DNA of 64,000 bases. It comes from Phoronis australis (Eukaryota > Phoronida > Phoronidae). Made by a program: the position numbers and the translations under genes. How positions within the stretch are numbered: the stretch's first letter is position 1; the number at the start of each line of letters is the position of its first letter. Positions 33,916 to 45,610 of this stretch are shown piece after piece. The notes below the pieces were generated by a model. The model was not told the DNA's origin. It made no database searches and worked only from the letters and a program-made list of their open reading frames with translations. The stretch lies in assembly GCA_002633005.1 (NCBI GenBank), contig NMRA01000587.1, forward strand, positions 62,001-126,000, in the 5' to 3' direction.

Positions 33916-36355
33916 ATGAAATTGGTAAGGAGTTTTAAGGTCGATCGTTCATTTTAATTTAATATAGGCAAATACAAGACGACCAGGATTTTGTTTTGGA
34001 AATGATCATATTTTCTTGTTTTGCGATTTGATAAAACTATCGTACAAATTACGTTTGACTTAGAATTTTAAATTGACAATTTCAATCTTTTTGTTGATTT
34101 TGCCGCCTTCTGTTTTCACGGTCTTGACTTGACCAAAATTTGAGTTTCATAAATCAACAAATAACATGGAAACCATTCGCAAAACACATCAGTATTCGTA
34201 TAAATTGTTTGACTGGCACACGACTTCATAAACCTGAAGTTCTGCGATGTTTTTAGATTTTGCTATTTCGTTGTGCACACTCAGAATGTCAAATTCTAAC
34301 AAAATTAGTATAATGTTCTGCTTATTTTAAAAAAGTAGGTTTTAGCAAAACAGTATCATTTTGAATATTGGTTTGAATACATCGGTTTTGCGCTTGATGA
34401 AGTTTACAATTAAAATGAAGCCGGAGCACTATCTGTTTAAAATTCACGCGCTCTAGGTGGCGCTACGTGACGCAAGCTAGTGGCTAGTGAAACTTAGACC
34501 ACATGCTTTGCTTGTAACGGGCCGCGGTATCTCGTGAATATTCGTGATCTCGCCAAACACCAAGAAACTAGCCCAACGGAACGTAGATAAGGGTTGCGTC
34601 ATCAACCGACGCAAGACACTCGCGAAGACTTGTGGGCTCTCGTTTTTGTGACAAAAATTGCTTTAGGAGACGTAATCTAGATTACGTGACCGCTTGTATT
34701 GTCGCAGTAAAATAATCCGTGAATCCGTTTGAAATTGTCTGTATTCACAATTTGTGCTACGTCTGCCTCGTGCAATTGATTTGTTGAGGATGCTGTACTA
34801 AGCAGTATATGTTTTTGCCCAGTTTTCGAGGTGACGACTAAGTACAGTCAAACAACTTATTTAAAATTTGAATTCCAAATCTAATCGTCGCACATGGTGG
34901 ATGTCCAAGTGAGCTTGACTAAACAGTCTAAACTAATTGTGATATCCTAAATCTAATAGCTATAAACAGCGTGTTATAACCAATTATGGTAAAGCAAAAC
35001 GTTTTGTTTTGTGCCAGTCGTATTTTTTGAACTGGTGTTACAAACTGAATCCATTCCGATTTACTTTTTGTTTAAATGGGATTTATTTCAATATTATTTA
35101 TCTGCGTGAGCGCATTTTGCTTTATTCTTAAACGTTTATTAAACGACAAACTTTTTCTAATGATTATTAAATGCATATCCCCTGGCTGAGGAGTGTTGGA
35201 AATACTGTCCTCGCATACCAGCACCAAATGACCAACTCCATGTTGGCTTGTGTGAACAATTAAGTGATTCAGTTATTGACTTTTGAAGTACATGTCTTTT
35301 TAGATCTTCGTTTGCGCTCTCCTGGCTTGTGTAACCGGCCTGCTCCAAGCTGGTGATGCCACAAAGTACGACATCCAGGATGGTAACGTCGATAACGTCG
35401 ATGACACAAATCCCAGCGCACGTTCCTTAGACAAGGAGGAGGTGGTTGAAGCAGGCGAAGAAGATGCTGAGCAGTCAGACATCAATGACCGGTCATTCAA
35501 GGATTCGGTTGAAGAGGACGACAAGGAATCCGATATGTCCGCTCGCTCAGAAACTGACGACAGCGGCAGCAACAGCGCAGACGAAGACGACCAGAAGGTT
35601 GCTGAGCAGAAGAGGTTGTATCCGGGGACTTGTCCGGTCACCAGGAGGCGCTATATTTTGTATCTCCGCATTCGTGGGCGCATTTACCGACTCCGCCATG
35701 TATACTTAAGTCACTGGTGTCGTTATCATGGGTAAGTAAGGCGTTTTAACCCAAGGGTAATTTGAATGCACTGGTAATAAATAGTCAAAAATAAAACGTA
35801 AACAGGGCACTTTAATTACCTTGGCATTCTGTTTGATGCCTACTGCACATGTGAATATTGTCAATAACAATGCCGAATTTTGCTATGGTTATTTAATTAA
35901 AACGGAAATATATTTTTCGACTTTCACAGAAGGATTAAGAAGACTATGATTTTTTTTGTTACATTTAGTGTCACGCCAAGTTTTTTTATGCAGATTTCGA
36001 TGTTATTGATCTTTGTGATTGTCCAGATGCTCTGAAAACAGCGTAGTTTTGCACTGAAAAAATGGCTCACTGGATGTCGATGTCAGTTTTACAAAAGTTA
36101 ATCGGAAACGCTTGTTAATCACGTGCTTAATTTTTTAGATGTTCGTCATGTACATGTACTATGAAAAATTAATCCGCACATGGTCTTAAATAGATCGATT
36201 GTTTTTCTATTTACAGACGAAAATGCAGAAGATCCTACAGATGGGGAAAATGTTACACTCGCCGGTACCGCATCCACACCTCCGCCTATTCCTACACACA
36301 TCGCAGATGGTACAGAGTTTGGTTCATCATTCCAAGATGTTGCTGTGTCGTTTAA
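33916..36355 (+). CDS. Secreted cationic Cys-rich peptide precursor, copy 1 (putative host-defence peptide)
   Basis: Exons 33916-33924 (only MKL), 35304-35731 and 36217-36355 join in phases 0 and 2 to give 191 aa. Residues 1-19 form a signal peptide (MKLIFVCALLACVTGLLQA). About 88 residues of Asp/Glu/Ser-rich propeptide follow, ending AEQKR, a Lys-Arg convertase site. The 84-residue C-terminal peptide starts LYPGTCPVT and has 20 Arg, 2 Lys and no Asp or Glu, many Tyr/Trp/Ile/Val, and Cys at 6, 35, 42, 51, 80, 81 and 82. Two stretches, Cys6-Cys35 and Cys51-Cys80, have identical Cys-x28-Cys spacing and look like tandem beta-hairpins. The acidic pro-region plus basic, disulfide-rich product is the layout of antimicrobial peptide precursors; that role is inferred. 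It does not fit the Cys pattern of big defensins, beta-defensins or macins. Family unrecognised. Confidence 0.8.
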
Positions 36356-36500
36356 AGTAGCGGCGTAACAACAGAAGTCACACGCCAACACCACGCATAG
36401 CCAAAAGTAAAACCGATCGCAATGAAATATGTTATTCTTCCTTATAAGATTTTCGTTTTATCTCAAGTTGTCGTGCGTGAATTTTCAGCATTTGCCATGA

Positions 36501-36506
36501 AATAAA
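36501..36506 (+). terminator. Polyadenylation signal of peptide gene copy 1
   Basis: AATAAA lies 146 bp after the stop codon and is conserved in copy 2 (44236-44241). A second AATAAA at 36678-36683 is also conserved in unit B. Confidence 0.55.
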
Positions 36507-37077
36507 CGTACAACAGCTTTCAGTATTACTTGCGAACTGTGTATCAAAGCCAAGGATTGTTTTGTGAAAAAACTAAGGTCGCATGAACGTAAAAATTCCA
36601 AACTTTGCTGGCAACGGTTACCACGTAGTACTTCTTGCTTGTTGCATGATTGTTAGTTCTTCGTGTAATTCAATCACAATAAAACCAGCTTCATTCGCAC
36701 CACGTTGTAGTTTTAATTTTTATCTTGAACAAGTAATGAATGACAAACGTAATATCCCTATCTAGTCACTAAGATACCATTCCTGGATTGCTAGATCCAA
36801 TATTTGGGGAAAAGGGTCACCCTTTCAACGCGAAGCACCGTATTTCATACGAAAACACAAACCTGTAAAAACACAAGGTGTCATTTAATATCATAACATT
36901 GCAGAAATAGACTGCAAATGCGTTGAAAAACTGTAATCTCTCTAAATGGAATCTGAATAAACCATACGGGATCGATCAGCTCGTTATCTGCACATCACAG
37001 GCCTTACACAACTCCTAGTTTGAATCAGAAAAATTATAAGATCAAGCCTTTCGTGCCTCACACGTACTTATACATGT

Positions 37078-37110
37078 ATATAAATAAATAAATAAATAAA
37101 TAAATATATA
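37078..37110 (+). repeat. TAAA microsatellite
   Basis: About seven TAAA units followed by TATATAAT. Confidence 0.9.
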
Positions 37111-37330
37111 ATATAAATGTCAGAGCTTTTATTTGAATCATGAAATGGGTTGTCTCCTTTCCGCAAAACTCATTGTATTGTCCTAAACATGTTACTGAAG
37201 GTTTTTTTGTTTTAGGAACAACTTTAAAAATCTGGAACCGTTAAAATATAGCAACATTTCAAACCCAAACACGAGCAGAGCCTCTTTTTGAGTTGTTCAG
37301 TGCTCTTTGCACTCATTACCATTCTTGCAT

Positions 37331-37470
37331 AAGCCACATAGAGCATCCTGATGGGTTAAAGCCACATAGAGCATCCTGATGGGTTAAAGCCACATAGAGC
37401 ATGCTGATGGGTTAAAGCCACATAGAGCATGCTGATACGTTAAAGCCACATAGAGCATCCTGATGGGTTA
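37331..37470 (+). repeat. 28-bp minisatellite, five copies
   Basis: Five head-to-tail copies of AAGCCACATAGAGCATCCTG plus ATGGGTTA, with one- or two-base differences (ATGCTG, ATACGTTA). The paralogous position in unit B (45001-45028) has one copy, so the expansion is specific to unit A. Confidence 0.95.
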
Positions 37471-38277
37471 AAGCCCCAAAACAGTCCATTTTAGCGACAC
37501 TCGATACCAATGACACAACATACATGTACGGCACACAGTAAATGAGAAAATGTCGGGGGCGCTCGTAAAGCTACATGTACTTGCCTGTGAGTTTGGCGAT
37601 ATCAATGATTACCAAACAGACAAGTGAACTTACACTGTACTGAGTACAGCTACGTGTACGCTAGCAAAATGACTGCAACAGAAAAACTGGATGGCTATGT
37701 AAGATAAAACGGAACGATCGACGACTGGGTTTGTTTTTAGCAGGGACTACAGCATGTAGCTGATTTCCAATCTCGTTTGGAACACTTCAGGGCATTTCTC
37801 ATAACCTTGAATTTTCCCAGGAAGGTATTTGATACATGAATCTGCACAAGATCAGTTCCTGGTTGGGGTTAAACTTTTCTAAATTCAATGGGAGCACGTC
37901 GGGCATTTTCATCGATTCGAATTTTCACTCAAACGTGTTTCATATCTCTCTGTGCGCATGGGCGGACTGCAGTCACACGTCGAAACATGTGTATTTCAAA
38001 CTGGAGAATAATTGGCTGTATACTTAAGTTCGCACTTGCGCAGATATGAAACTCCGCTGTGTACTTCATCAGCCTGGATTTTCTTATCGAAAGCTTGGTA
38101 ATATTTCATAGACGTAAAAACCTCGCTTGGCCGTGGGGCTTCCGTTTGACGACGTGCCTCGCTTGTACACGAAATCGCTCTATCGACCAAATTGAATGCT
38201 AATGCAAGTGCAGAGTTTTTCGTTGTGAATGTTTATTTTGTATCCAAAACAAGACATTTGATACTTCTATAACCCCA

Positions 38278-38332
38278 CAATCACACACACAAACACACAA
38301 TCACACAAACACACAATCACACAAACACACAG
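38278..38332 (+). repeat. ACACACAA/TCACACA microsatellite
   Basis: Tandem CACACAAACACACAATCA units. Unit B has a shorter version at about 46950-46968. Confidence 0.85.
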
Positions 38333-38424
38333 ACATTAACGTTATTTTCTCCCTGAGCCTCCCGCCGATGTTTACGTAGAGAAGAAACCAATCAGTTCGG
38401 GAGGGCAAATATCTGACGGCCAAA

Positions 38425-38480
38425 ATCCTAGCTAGTACTCTGCCCTGCCCCCCAACTCAAAATCCTGGATCCGCCCCTGT
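38425..38480. mobile_element. hAT-like repeat end
   Basis: TGCCCTGCCCCCCAACTCAA followed by the terminal GGATCCGCCCCTG. It is absent from the paralogous position in unit B. Only this end was recognised. Confidence 0.4.
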
Positions 38481-40195
38481 CAGTGACAGATTAATATTTC
38501 TTGGGATATGACATAAGTTATTTACTTTATCGTAAAATACGCTTAGAATTATACAAAGCCAAAACTATGCTGAATGCTCTGTGATTCCTTTCGCACAAGG
38601 TACAGTACACTCATCTTACTGTGAAATGCCAATACGCCTTCAGAAAACATTCGTGGTTAAAATTCTACAGACGATTTTAATTTGTAGCCACCTTAGTCGC
38701 ATATCATTTGCACAAAGCTTCGATTAATTATTTTCCACTCAGTAAATCTGTACAGTGATCTCTAAATTAGTGTCCCACTTGTATAATGCTTATGACTTTT
38801 GAAATATTTTATTAAAAAATGTCCTATATTTCTCGGGTTCCTTTCCAGTTTGAGTTAAGAATCCTGTGGAGGAATGGCCGGAGACAAAGTGTTTACATTT
38901 AAAAATATAATACAAATTTATGCTTATTACAATTTCTCAGACCATAATATCTACTGTAACAAACATTGGCTTTAATTCAATTTTCCACTAAATCATTACT
39001 TGTTACCGTTTTCGTCAAAAATCATTTAAAAATCTATTATCATCACCATTGAAAATAGATAAACAGATGAATGTGCCGGTCATTGAATTTTACAGCAATT
39101 TTGCGTATTTGTTATTATTTTACTGCTGAACACCAGCTGTTCTAGGTTTTCTCTTCATCAAAAATAAAATCAGAAAAGTACAAGTATAGTTAGGATAGCG
39201 GTCAAGAGTATGGTGACATATTGCCCCAAAGATGGTTGTTTTTTAAATTGAGATCATATGAATGAAGTAGAACTACATATACATCTGTACTTGTAGTTGT
39301 GTGAGACTGCTGGCCTTCAACGCCTCTGTCAGGCGTGCTACCTTTGAGATATATAAACAATAATCGTTTAATATTCATGTATCATAACACGAATTGCTTT
39401 AGGCCTGAACAGAGTTCAGTTAGCCTTTGAGCGACACCTCTTTCACAGCGCTCGTTCTCACGTACAAAACTTTACGGCTGTAGACTTCTTAAAGTTATTA
39501 GCTTGGTTCAGAGCCATAAAACTGCAAAATCCGTGGAGTTTTTGATAATTCAATTACTAATGGTCAATTCTCTCTGTTGTCTGCCAGAAATTTGATGAAA
39601 TCAAGGTCGATGTTTTTCACATAAATTACTGTTATTTAATTCTCATGTTTTGGCTCAGCGGCAAAACAATGGGCTGCTGCCGCTGAGCAAGAGGCTTCAA
39701 TGTCGTGCTCTGCTGCTCGATTGCGTAGCTTTACTTTTATCGCCGTGAAAGTACATACGTTTAAGTGAAACATTTGATCATATGATCCGCAAATCTATTT
39801 CCGAAGAGTAACAAAACCTCACTTAAACAAAAGTACAGTCTCCGAGATGTCAATGTCATTAAAATCTGTTGTCAATTTACACCAATCTTATTTTAGCACG
39901 GCGTTTTTGCAAGTCATTTCTCGAGCCAACTTCAAGTGTTAAAGATTTATTTGTTTGCTTCTAACTACAGTGTATGCTAATGTACAGCAGGAACTAAACG
40001 ACAACGCTGTTTGAACAAAATCTGCGCTAAACAAAGTGCAGTTGTATTCACTGACAACTTTATGAAAACTTGAACAAAAAGCTCTGCAAATAGGTAACCT
40101 TTGCACTAATAACGTACCTTACAGGCCCGCATAGCCGGCATCATTCAGTGTTAGACTTATTGGACACGGTTGAGTGATTTTCGGCGGATCATTAT

Positions 40196-40922
40196 CTCAT
40201 TCGTAGCTGATCCCGCCATATGGCGTGACTGTTTGTTCTCACTCATGGCCTGATGCCGTCTGGAGGCGTTATCAAAACAATGTATCTCACAGGCGGATCA
40301 CGCCTTCAGGAAGGATAGAAGGCAGCAATTTATTGGCTTAAGTTTAAGTATATCTAGGGTATTCCCAGTTTTCTATCCAATGAGGATTGAGATACCAGAC
40401 TCTGTATTAACTTATTGTTTGTGAAGTTAATGCCTATTGGCGTATTACACAGATATCATCTGCTGCTCTCACAGTTCTGGAAGTTTTTATTATGGAGGAT
40501 AGTATGAATAGTGATGGCACTGAGTGGTCAGATTTAGATACAGATTTCAGGGATCTAGATTGTAATGACTGAGGATATGCAACACGGAAAACTTTCCTGG
40601 CATGTTTCCTGGAAATTTAAGTGGATTATTTGTAAACAAATGTCTTCGTTTCTGGAAAACAAAAAGTAAAACTGCTTGTTCAACCCTTTATCATTTTTAA
40701 ATTTTAATTAAATTTATAGCAACACAAAGCTCATTTACTCAAAATGTGTTACTGAAAATTTGTTAAGTATATAACCACTAATGACATAGTAACGAGTTTT
40801 TAATTATGTGCAGTGACTGTGACCTAGTTCTGAGCGAAATACCCTCCGACTACAAGGGGGTAGACATTCCACAGCCAGGCCAGTAAGAAATTTATACCAT
40901 ATGGCGCTCAGGATCGAATGAG
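40196..40922 (+). mobile_element. 727-bp DNA transposon with CTCATTCG inverted ends and TTAT duplication (piggyBac-like)
   Basis: The paralogous empty site in unit B (near 49985) defines this insertion in unit A. The termini CTCATTCG (40196-40203) and CGAATGAG (40915-40922) are perfect inverted repeats with further subterminal similarity (GCCATATGGC / CCATATGGCG). They are flanked by a TTAT direct repeat (40192-40195 and 40923-40926). An internal 26-codon acidic open frame from ATG 40494 (MEDSMNSDGTEWSDLD...) resembles the acidic start of piggyBac transposases, whose usual target is TTAA. It is non-autonomous as seen. Confidence 0.75.
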
Positions 40923-41496
40923 TTATAGCCACAAAAATAAGTTCTTAAAAATATTCGTCAATTTTCAGAATACTTCGCATTCATATCGTCGCTATATGTT
41001 GTGTTTTTAACTAATTTGCTCATCAGCCACAGATATAAGGACTTAGACTGCAAGTTTCACTTGAAAGCGTTCTTAGAAGAACGCACACGGGTGTATGGTT
41101 AACTCGTAGAGGGCTCTTGGATTGCAGAATGCCAGAAGTACGTTTAAGACAAGCAACTGTAATAATACCGCAAAACGTGCAATAGAAGCCAGGGTGTTTA
41201 CTAATTTCAGACGTCCTAAGACCCGAGAGGGAGATTTTTATTAGAGATCCGGCAAACAGAAAAAATGCCTTTGACAAGCATCTGCTTCAGAGTCGTGTAC
41301 CGCTATTGCTGAATGTGGTAAACCCTCGCTACATGTAGTATTGGAGATCCGACGTTTATTAATTTCAGTACATCTAAACCCCGGGCTTACGTACGAGAAG
41401 ATCTTCTATTAGAAACCCGTCTTAGCTTGATGCTGAAGTTATCGACTACAATGTTGAGCCAACACTTCGCATGGGCGACGCACCATACATGGTTGG

Positions 41497-41537
41497 GAGG
41501 GGAAGGGTGGGGTGGGGTGGGGTGGGGTGGGGTGGGG
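41497..41537 (+). repeat. GGGGT tandem repeat, G-quadruplex-prone
   Basis: GGGGAAGG then about seven GGTGG/GGGGT units, about 300 bp upstream of the pseudogene start. It is not present in the matching flank of units A or C. Confidence 0.9.
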
Positions 41538-41738
41538 CTATTGCTCGAGAGCCACTGATCATCACGGTCATCACAAAACAGATTGCGCAACCATACTAAC
41601 CCGCTGACTGCAGAGATGTCAAGAAAACAAGGATAATAACCCTAGGTCTTTCAAGGGTGACTGAATCTTGCGAAATTGCGAAATAAATTGTCGGGGATAA
41701 TTCCTCATCGAAGCGGGTCAACCAGAACAGTGCATCTC

Positions 41739-41745
41739 TATATAT
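41739..41745 (+). promoter_or_regulatory. TATA box of peptide gene copy 2
   Basis: TATATAT in the conserved context CATCTC-TATATAT-TTAAGACC, aligned with the TATA boxes of copies 1 and 3. The initiator-like CCAGTC follows about 30 bp downstream. Confidence 0.6.
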
Positions 41746-41815
41746 TTAAGACCTCTGGTTAATTCAACCAGTCTCTCATACCGACTAATTAAAGAGCTTC
41801 CCTTCATTGAGCAAG

Positions 41816-44106
41816 ATGAAATTGGTAAGAAATGTTTATGTTGATTTTTCTTTTTAAGCTTATATTATAACCAAGAATTTGTTCGTCGTGTCGAGAAGAA
41901 AACATTTTAAAATGGCAATTTTAATCTTCCTGCCTTGAACTGTCATTAACCAAGTTTATTTTTTGATTAAAACATCTCTGCTTCATGTATGACGCAGTCA
42001 CGTTGATAGCTTTAGCTAACTTGAAGTTAACGGAAAACAATTAGAACAAACCTCCCACAAGAGTAATTTCTAACAGCAATAACTTTTGAAAATTAAAATA
42101 CTTCACATTCTTAAAGGAATATGATTGTAAGTTGCATTTTTAAACAAATGACTTCCTATAGTTTTTCTCAAAGTTAAAATTTACTTTGAATTCGCTTGAA
42201 TACTCTAAATCTGTTCTTACATATTTAGAGAAAAAAGATTATTTTCAGAAACCGACGGATAAATAGAATCATTTTAAAAATAAAATATCTACTCCCAAAA
42301 GATTTTCAGCCGTCACACAACTGGCAACGCAAGTTACTCGCTAGTGGAACCTGGCTAGGTCACGTGCTTTGCTTGTAATGCGCGTTGAGAAACTAGACCA
42401 ACGGAACGTACAGTAGCCTATGGTCGCGTCATCTACAGACGCAAGACACTCGCGAAGTGCAACCACGTGCTTCGCTTGCCATGTGTCGCGAAGACTTGCG
42501 TGGTCACGTTTTTCTCATAAAAATGCTCTAAGAAACGGTGTCAAGGTTACGCGATTGTTATTATCAACAGTCAAAAAATAATCCGTGAATCCGTATGAAA
42601 TAGTCCGAGCTCAAAAATTGTGCGACTGGGTCGGGTTATTTAATGAACATGTGAAGTTTGCCAATCTAGAATGTAATATCTATGTAATTAATTTCATTTA
42701 ATCGCAAATTTACGCATTATCATTATTATAACCTATCCATTCGTTGTTCGTGCACTTGGCTTGACTGCTTGAGAATAAATATGAATTAAACAGTACGTCT
42801 AGTTTAAGGAATTAAACAGTACGTTTTGCCCAAGTTAGAGGTGGCGACTAAGTACAGTCAGCAAAAAACTAACTGAATATTTGAATACAAAATACAACAG
42901 TCGCACTTGGCGGACGACCGAGTAGGCTTGACTAAACAGTCTTAACAAATCGCGATATCCTAAACCCAGTATTAATCTAAGACAAGGTATGATACACTGT
43001 AAAAACTCATGGCAAAGCAAAATAACTGCTTTGTGCTAGAGGTACATAATGTTTCTTTTGAGTCAATATTTTAAAAATGAAATACATTTTGATTTTCTTT
43101 TTTTGTCTAAAAATGAAAATTATTTCAATTTGTTATGTCGCCTGAAGGCAGATGTTACTTCAAATGCAGTTTGCTTCATTCTTAAACGTTGAGCCGAGGT
43201 ATTCTTTGTGCCTTTTTTCTTACTTTTATCAAACGCATGCCCCTGATGGAAGCGTGTCACAATTAATAGGTATGTCCTCGCAGACCAATACCAGCTACTC
43301 AGTGTTGACTTATTGAATAAGTGTTTCAGTAACTGACTTTTGAAGTGCATGTCATTTTTAGATCTTCGTATGCGCTGTCCTCTCGCTCCGAAACGGACAA
43401 ACCCAAGAACGCAGACGACCATAAGGTTGCTGAGCAGAAGAAATTGTATCCGGGGACTTGTCCGGTCTACAATAGGCGCTTTATTTTATATCTCCGAATT
43501 GAAGTGAAACTTTACCGCCTCCGCCATGTACACTGTATACCTAAGTCACGAGTGTCGTTACAATGGGTAAGTAAGGTGTTTTAAAACAAGAGTAAGTTGA
43601 ATCTCCTTAGCAACTAGTAAAAACATGAAACGGTCATTTTACAAGGCATTCTGCTCGATGCGTTTGGTACATGTTTTTCCATTGTGCTATTTTTAGTGCA
43701 ACTGTCACGCCAAGTGTAGTTCAGTTGCTCTGATAACAGCGTAGCTTTGAATAACATTGTCTCGCTGAAAAAATTAGTACGTTGGTATTTGCTCCTTCCG
43801 GGCCACAATTTGACAAAAGTTTATCGCTAGCACCTGACTGTCCAACACATCCTTAATTGAAATCTAATTTATGCAAATTAGCCGACAAATTGTGTGGGGA
43901 TTGGTCGTACACTACAGAGCATTATCTCATATGGACTTAAATGGTTCGTTTGTTATTTTACTTACAGAATACAATGCAAATGGTCCTATAGGCCGGGAAA
44001 ATGTTAAACTCGCCGGTACCGAATCCACACCACCGCCTATTCTTTCTCAACTCGCAAATGGTACAGAGTTTGGTTCATCAATCCAAGATGTTGCTGTGCC
44101 GCTTGA
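41816..44106 (+). pseudogene. Broken middle copy of the secreted cationic peptide gene
   Basis: Exons aligned with the intact copies are 41816-41824, 43362-43566 and 43968-44106. Exon 2 is 205 bp against 404 bp in copy 3. A 206-bp deletion joins the signal-peptide codons to the late propeptide at a shared GCT, shifting the frame and ending translation after 23 codons at TAA 43422-43424. Further damage is a 7-bp insertion (CACTGTA) near 43532 and a TAC-to-TAA nonsense change in exon 3 (44005-44007), which also lost the terminal Cys-Val end. The promoter, the MKL exon, splice sites and AATAAA are still present, so it may be transcribed. No functional peptide is expected. Confidence 0.85.
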
Positions 44107-45610
44107 ACAGAATTGATATGCCGACACCACGCCTAGCCAAAAGTATCACCGATCGCAAGAAATCTATTATTCTTCTTAATAACATTTTCGTTTAATGTCC
44201 AGTTGTCATGCATGTATTTTCAGCATGTGCCACAAAATAAACATACAACAGCTTTCAGTATTATTTGCGAACTGTGTATCAAAGCCAAGGATTGTTTTGT
44301 GAAAAAACTAAGGTCGCATGAACGTAAAAAATCCAAACTTTGGTGGCAACGGTTACCACGTAGTACTTCCTCCTTGTTGCAGATGATTGTTAGTTCTTCG
44401 TGTAACTCAATCACAATAAAACCAGTTTCATTTGCACCACGTTGTAGTATTCATTTTAACTTGAACAAGTAATGAATGACAAACGTAATATCCCTATCTA
44501 GTAAATCAGATACCATCCTGGATTGGTGGATCCAATATTTGGGGGAAAGGGTCACCCTTTCAAACGAGAGCACCGTATTTCGTACGAAAACACATACATG
44601 TAAAAACACAAGGTGTCATTTAATATCATAACAACTTTAAATTGCAGAAATAGACTGCAAATGCGTTGAAAAACTGTAATCTCTCTAAATGGAAACTGAG
44701 TAAACCATACGGTATTTATATGTTTACATGTGTGAAATATAAATATTAGAACTTGAATCATGAAATCAAATGGATTATTTCCTTTCCGCAAAAATCATTG
44801 TGTTGCCTTAAACATGTTACTGAAGGATTTTTATTTTGGGAAGAACTTTAAAAATCTGGGATTATCATATGCGACACGCATTTCTCGGGATGCAGGGAGG
44901 AGTTTGACCGTTAAAATATAGCAACATTTCAAACCCAAACACGAGCAGAGCATCTTCTTGAGTTGTTCAGTGCTCTTTTCACTCATTACCATTCTTGCAA
45001 AAGCCACATAGGGCATCCTGATGGGTTAAAGCCCCAAAACAGTCCATTTTAGCGACACTCGATACGAATGACACAACATACATGTACGGGAAAATGTCGG
45101 GGGCGCTCGTAAAGCTATTTGCCTGTGAGTTTGGCGATATCAACCAAGCAGGCACGTGAACTTAACCGTACTCAGTACAGCTACGTGTACGCTAGCAAAA
45201 TGACTGCAACAGAAAAACTGGGTGGCTATGTAAGATAAAACGGAACGATCGACGACTGGGTTTGTTTCTAGAAGGGACTAGGTGATTTCCAATATCGTTT
45301 GGAACACTTCAGGGCATTTTTCATTACCTTTAATTTACCCAGGGAAGTATTTTATACATAGAGTGTATATCTGCACAAGATCAGTTCCTGGTTGGGGCTA
45401 AACGTTCCTAAATTCAATGGGAGAACGTCGGGTATTTTTATCGATTCAAATTTCCACTCAAACGTGTTTCGTGTCTACCGCTGCACATGGGCGGACTGCA
45501 GTCGCACGGCGAAATAAGTGTCTTTCAAACTGGACAATGATTGGCCGTACAATGAAGTTCGCACATGCGCAGATATGGAACACCTCTGTCACGGTACTTC
45601 ATAAGCCTGG

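Larger units (their letters stand above)
33232..41165 (+). repeat. Tandem segmental unit A (carries peptide gene copy 1)
   Basis: It is alignable by eye with unit B (41281-50225) from the promoter flank, through the gene and its 3' flank, to the ends at GAACGCACACGGGTGTATGG / GAACGCACACGTGTGTATGG. Differences include a 5-copy 28-bp tandem repeat and a 727-bp transposon specific to unit A. Apart from the peptide gene I see no gene in it. Exact borders need alignment. Confidence 0.8.

Noticed and set aside
35300-35641. Minus-strand Ser-rich open frame opposite exon 2 (and its copy at 52238-52495)
   Set aside because: Antisense shadow of the acidic propeptide codons; no start context, splice logic or motif.
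35446-35709. Overlapping plus-strand frames over exon 2 of copies 1 and 3
   Set aside because: Out-of-frame readings of the real exon; they do not carry the signal peptide.
33916-36355. Calling the peptide genes big defensins or macins
   Set aside because: Size and basic charge are similar to big defensins, but the Cys spacing (including three terminal Cys in a row) does not match, and the hydrophobic N-terminal domain is absent.
36180-36368. Open frame reading through exon 3 of copy 1 as ENAEDPTDGENVTLAG... (and equivalents in copies 2 and 3)
   Set aside because: Splicing phase from exon 2 selects a different frame, which gives the Cys/Arg-rich end kept in both intact copies. The acidic frame is a shadow.
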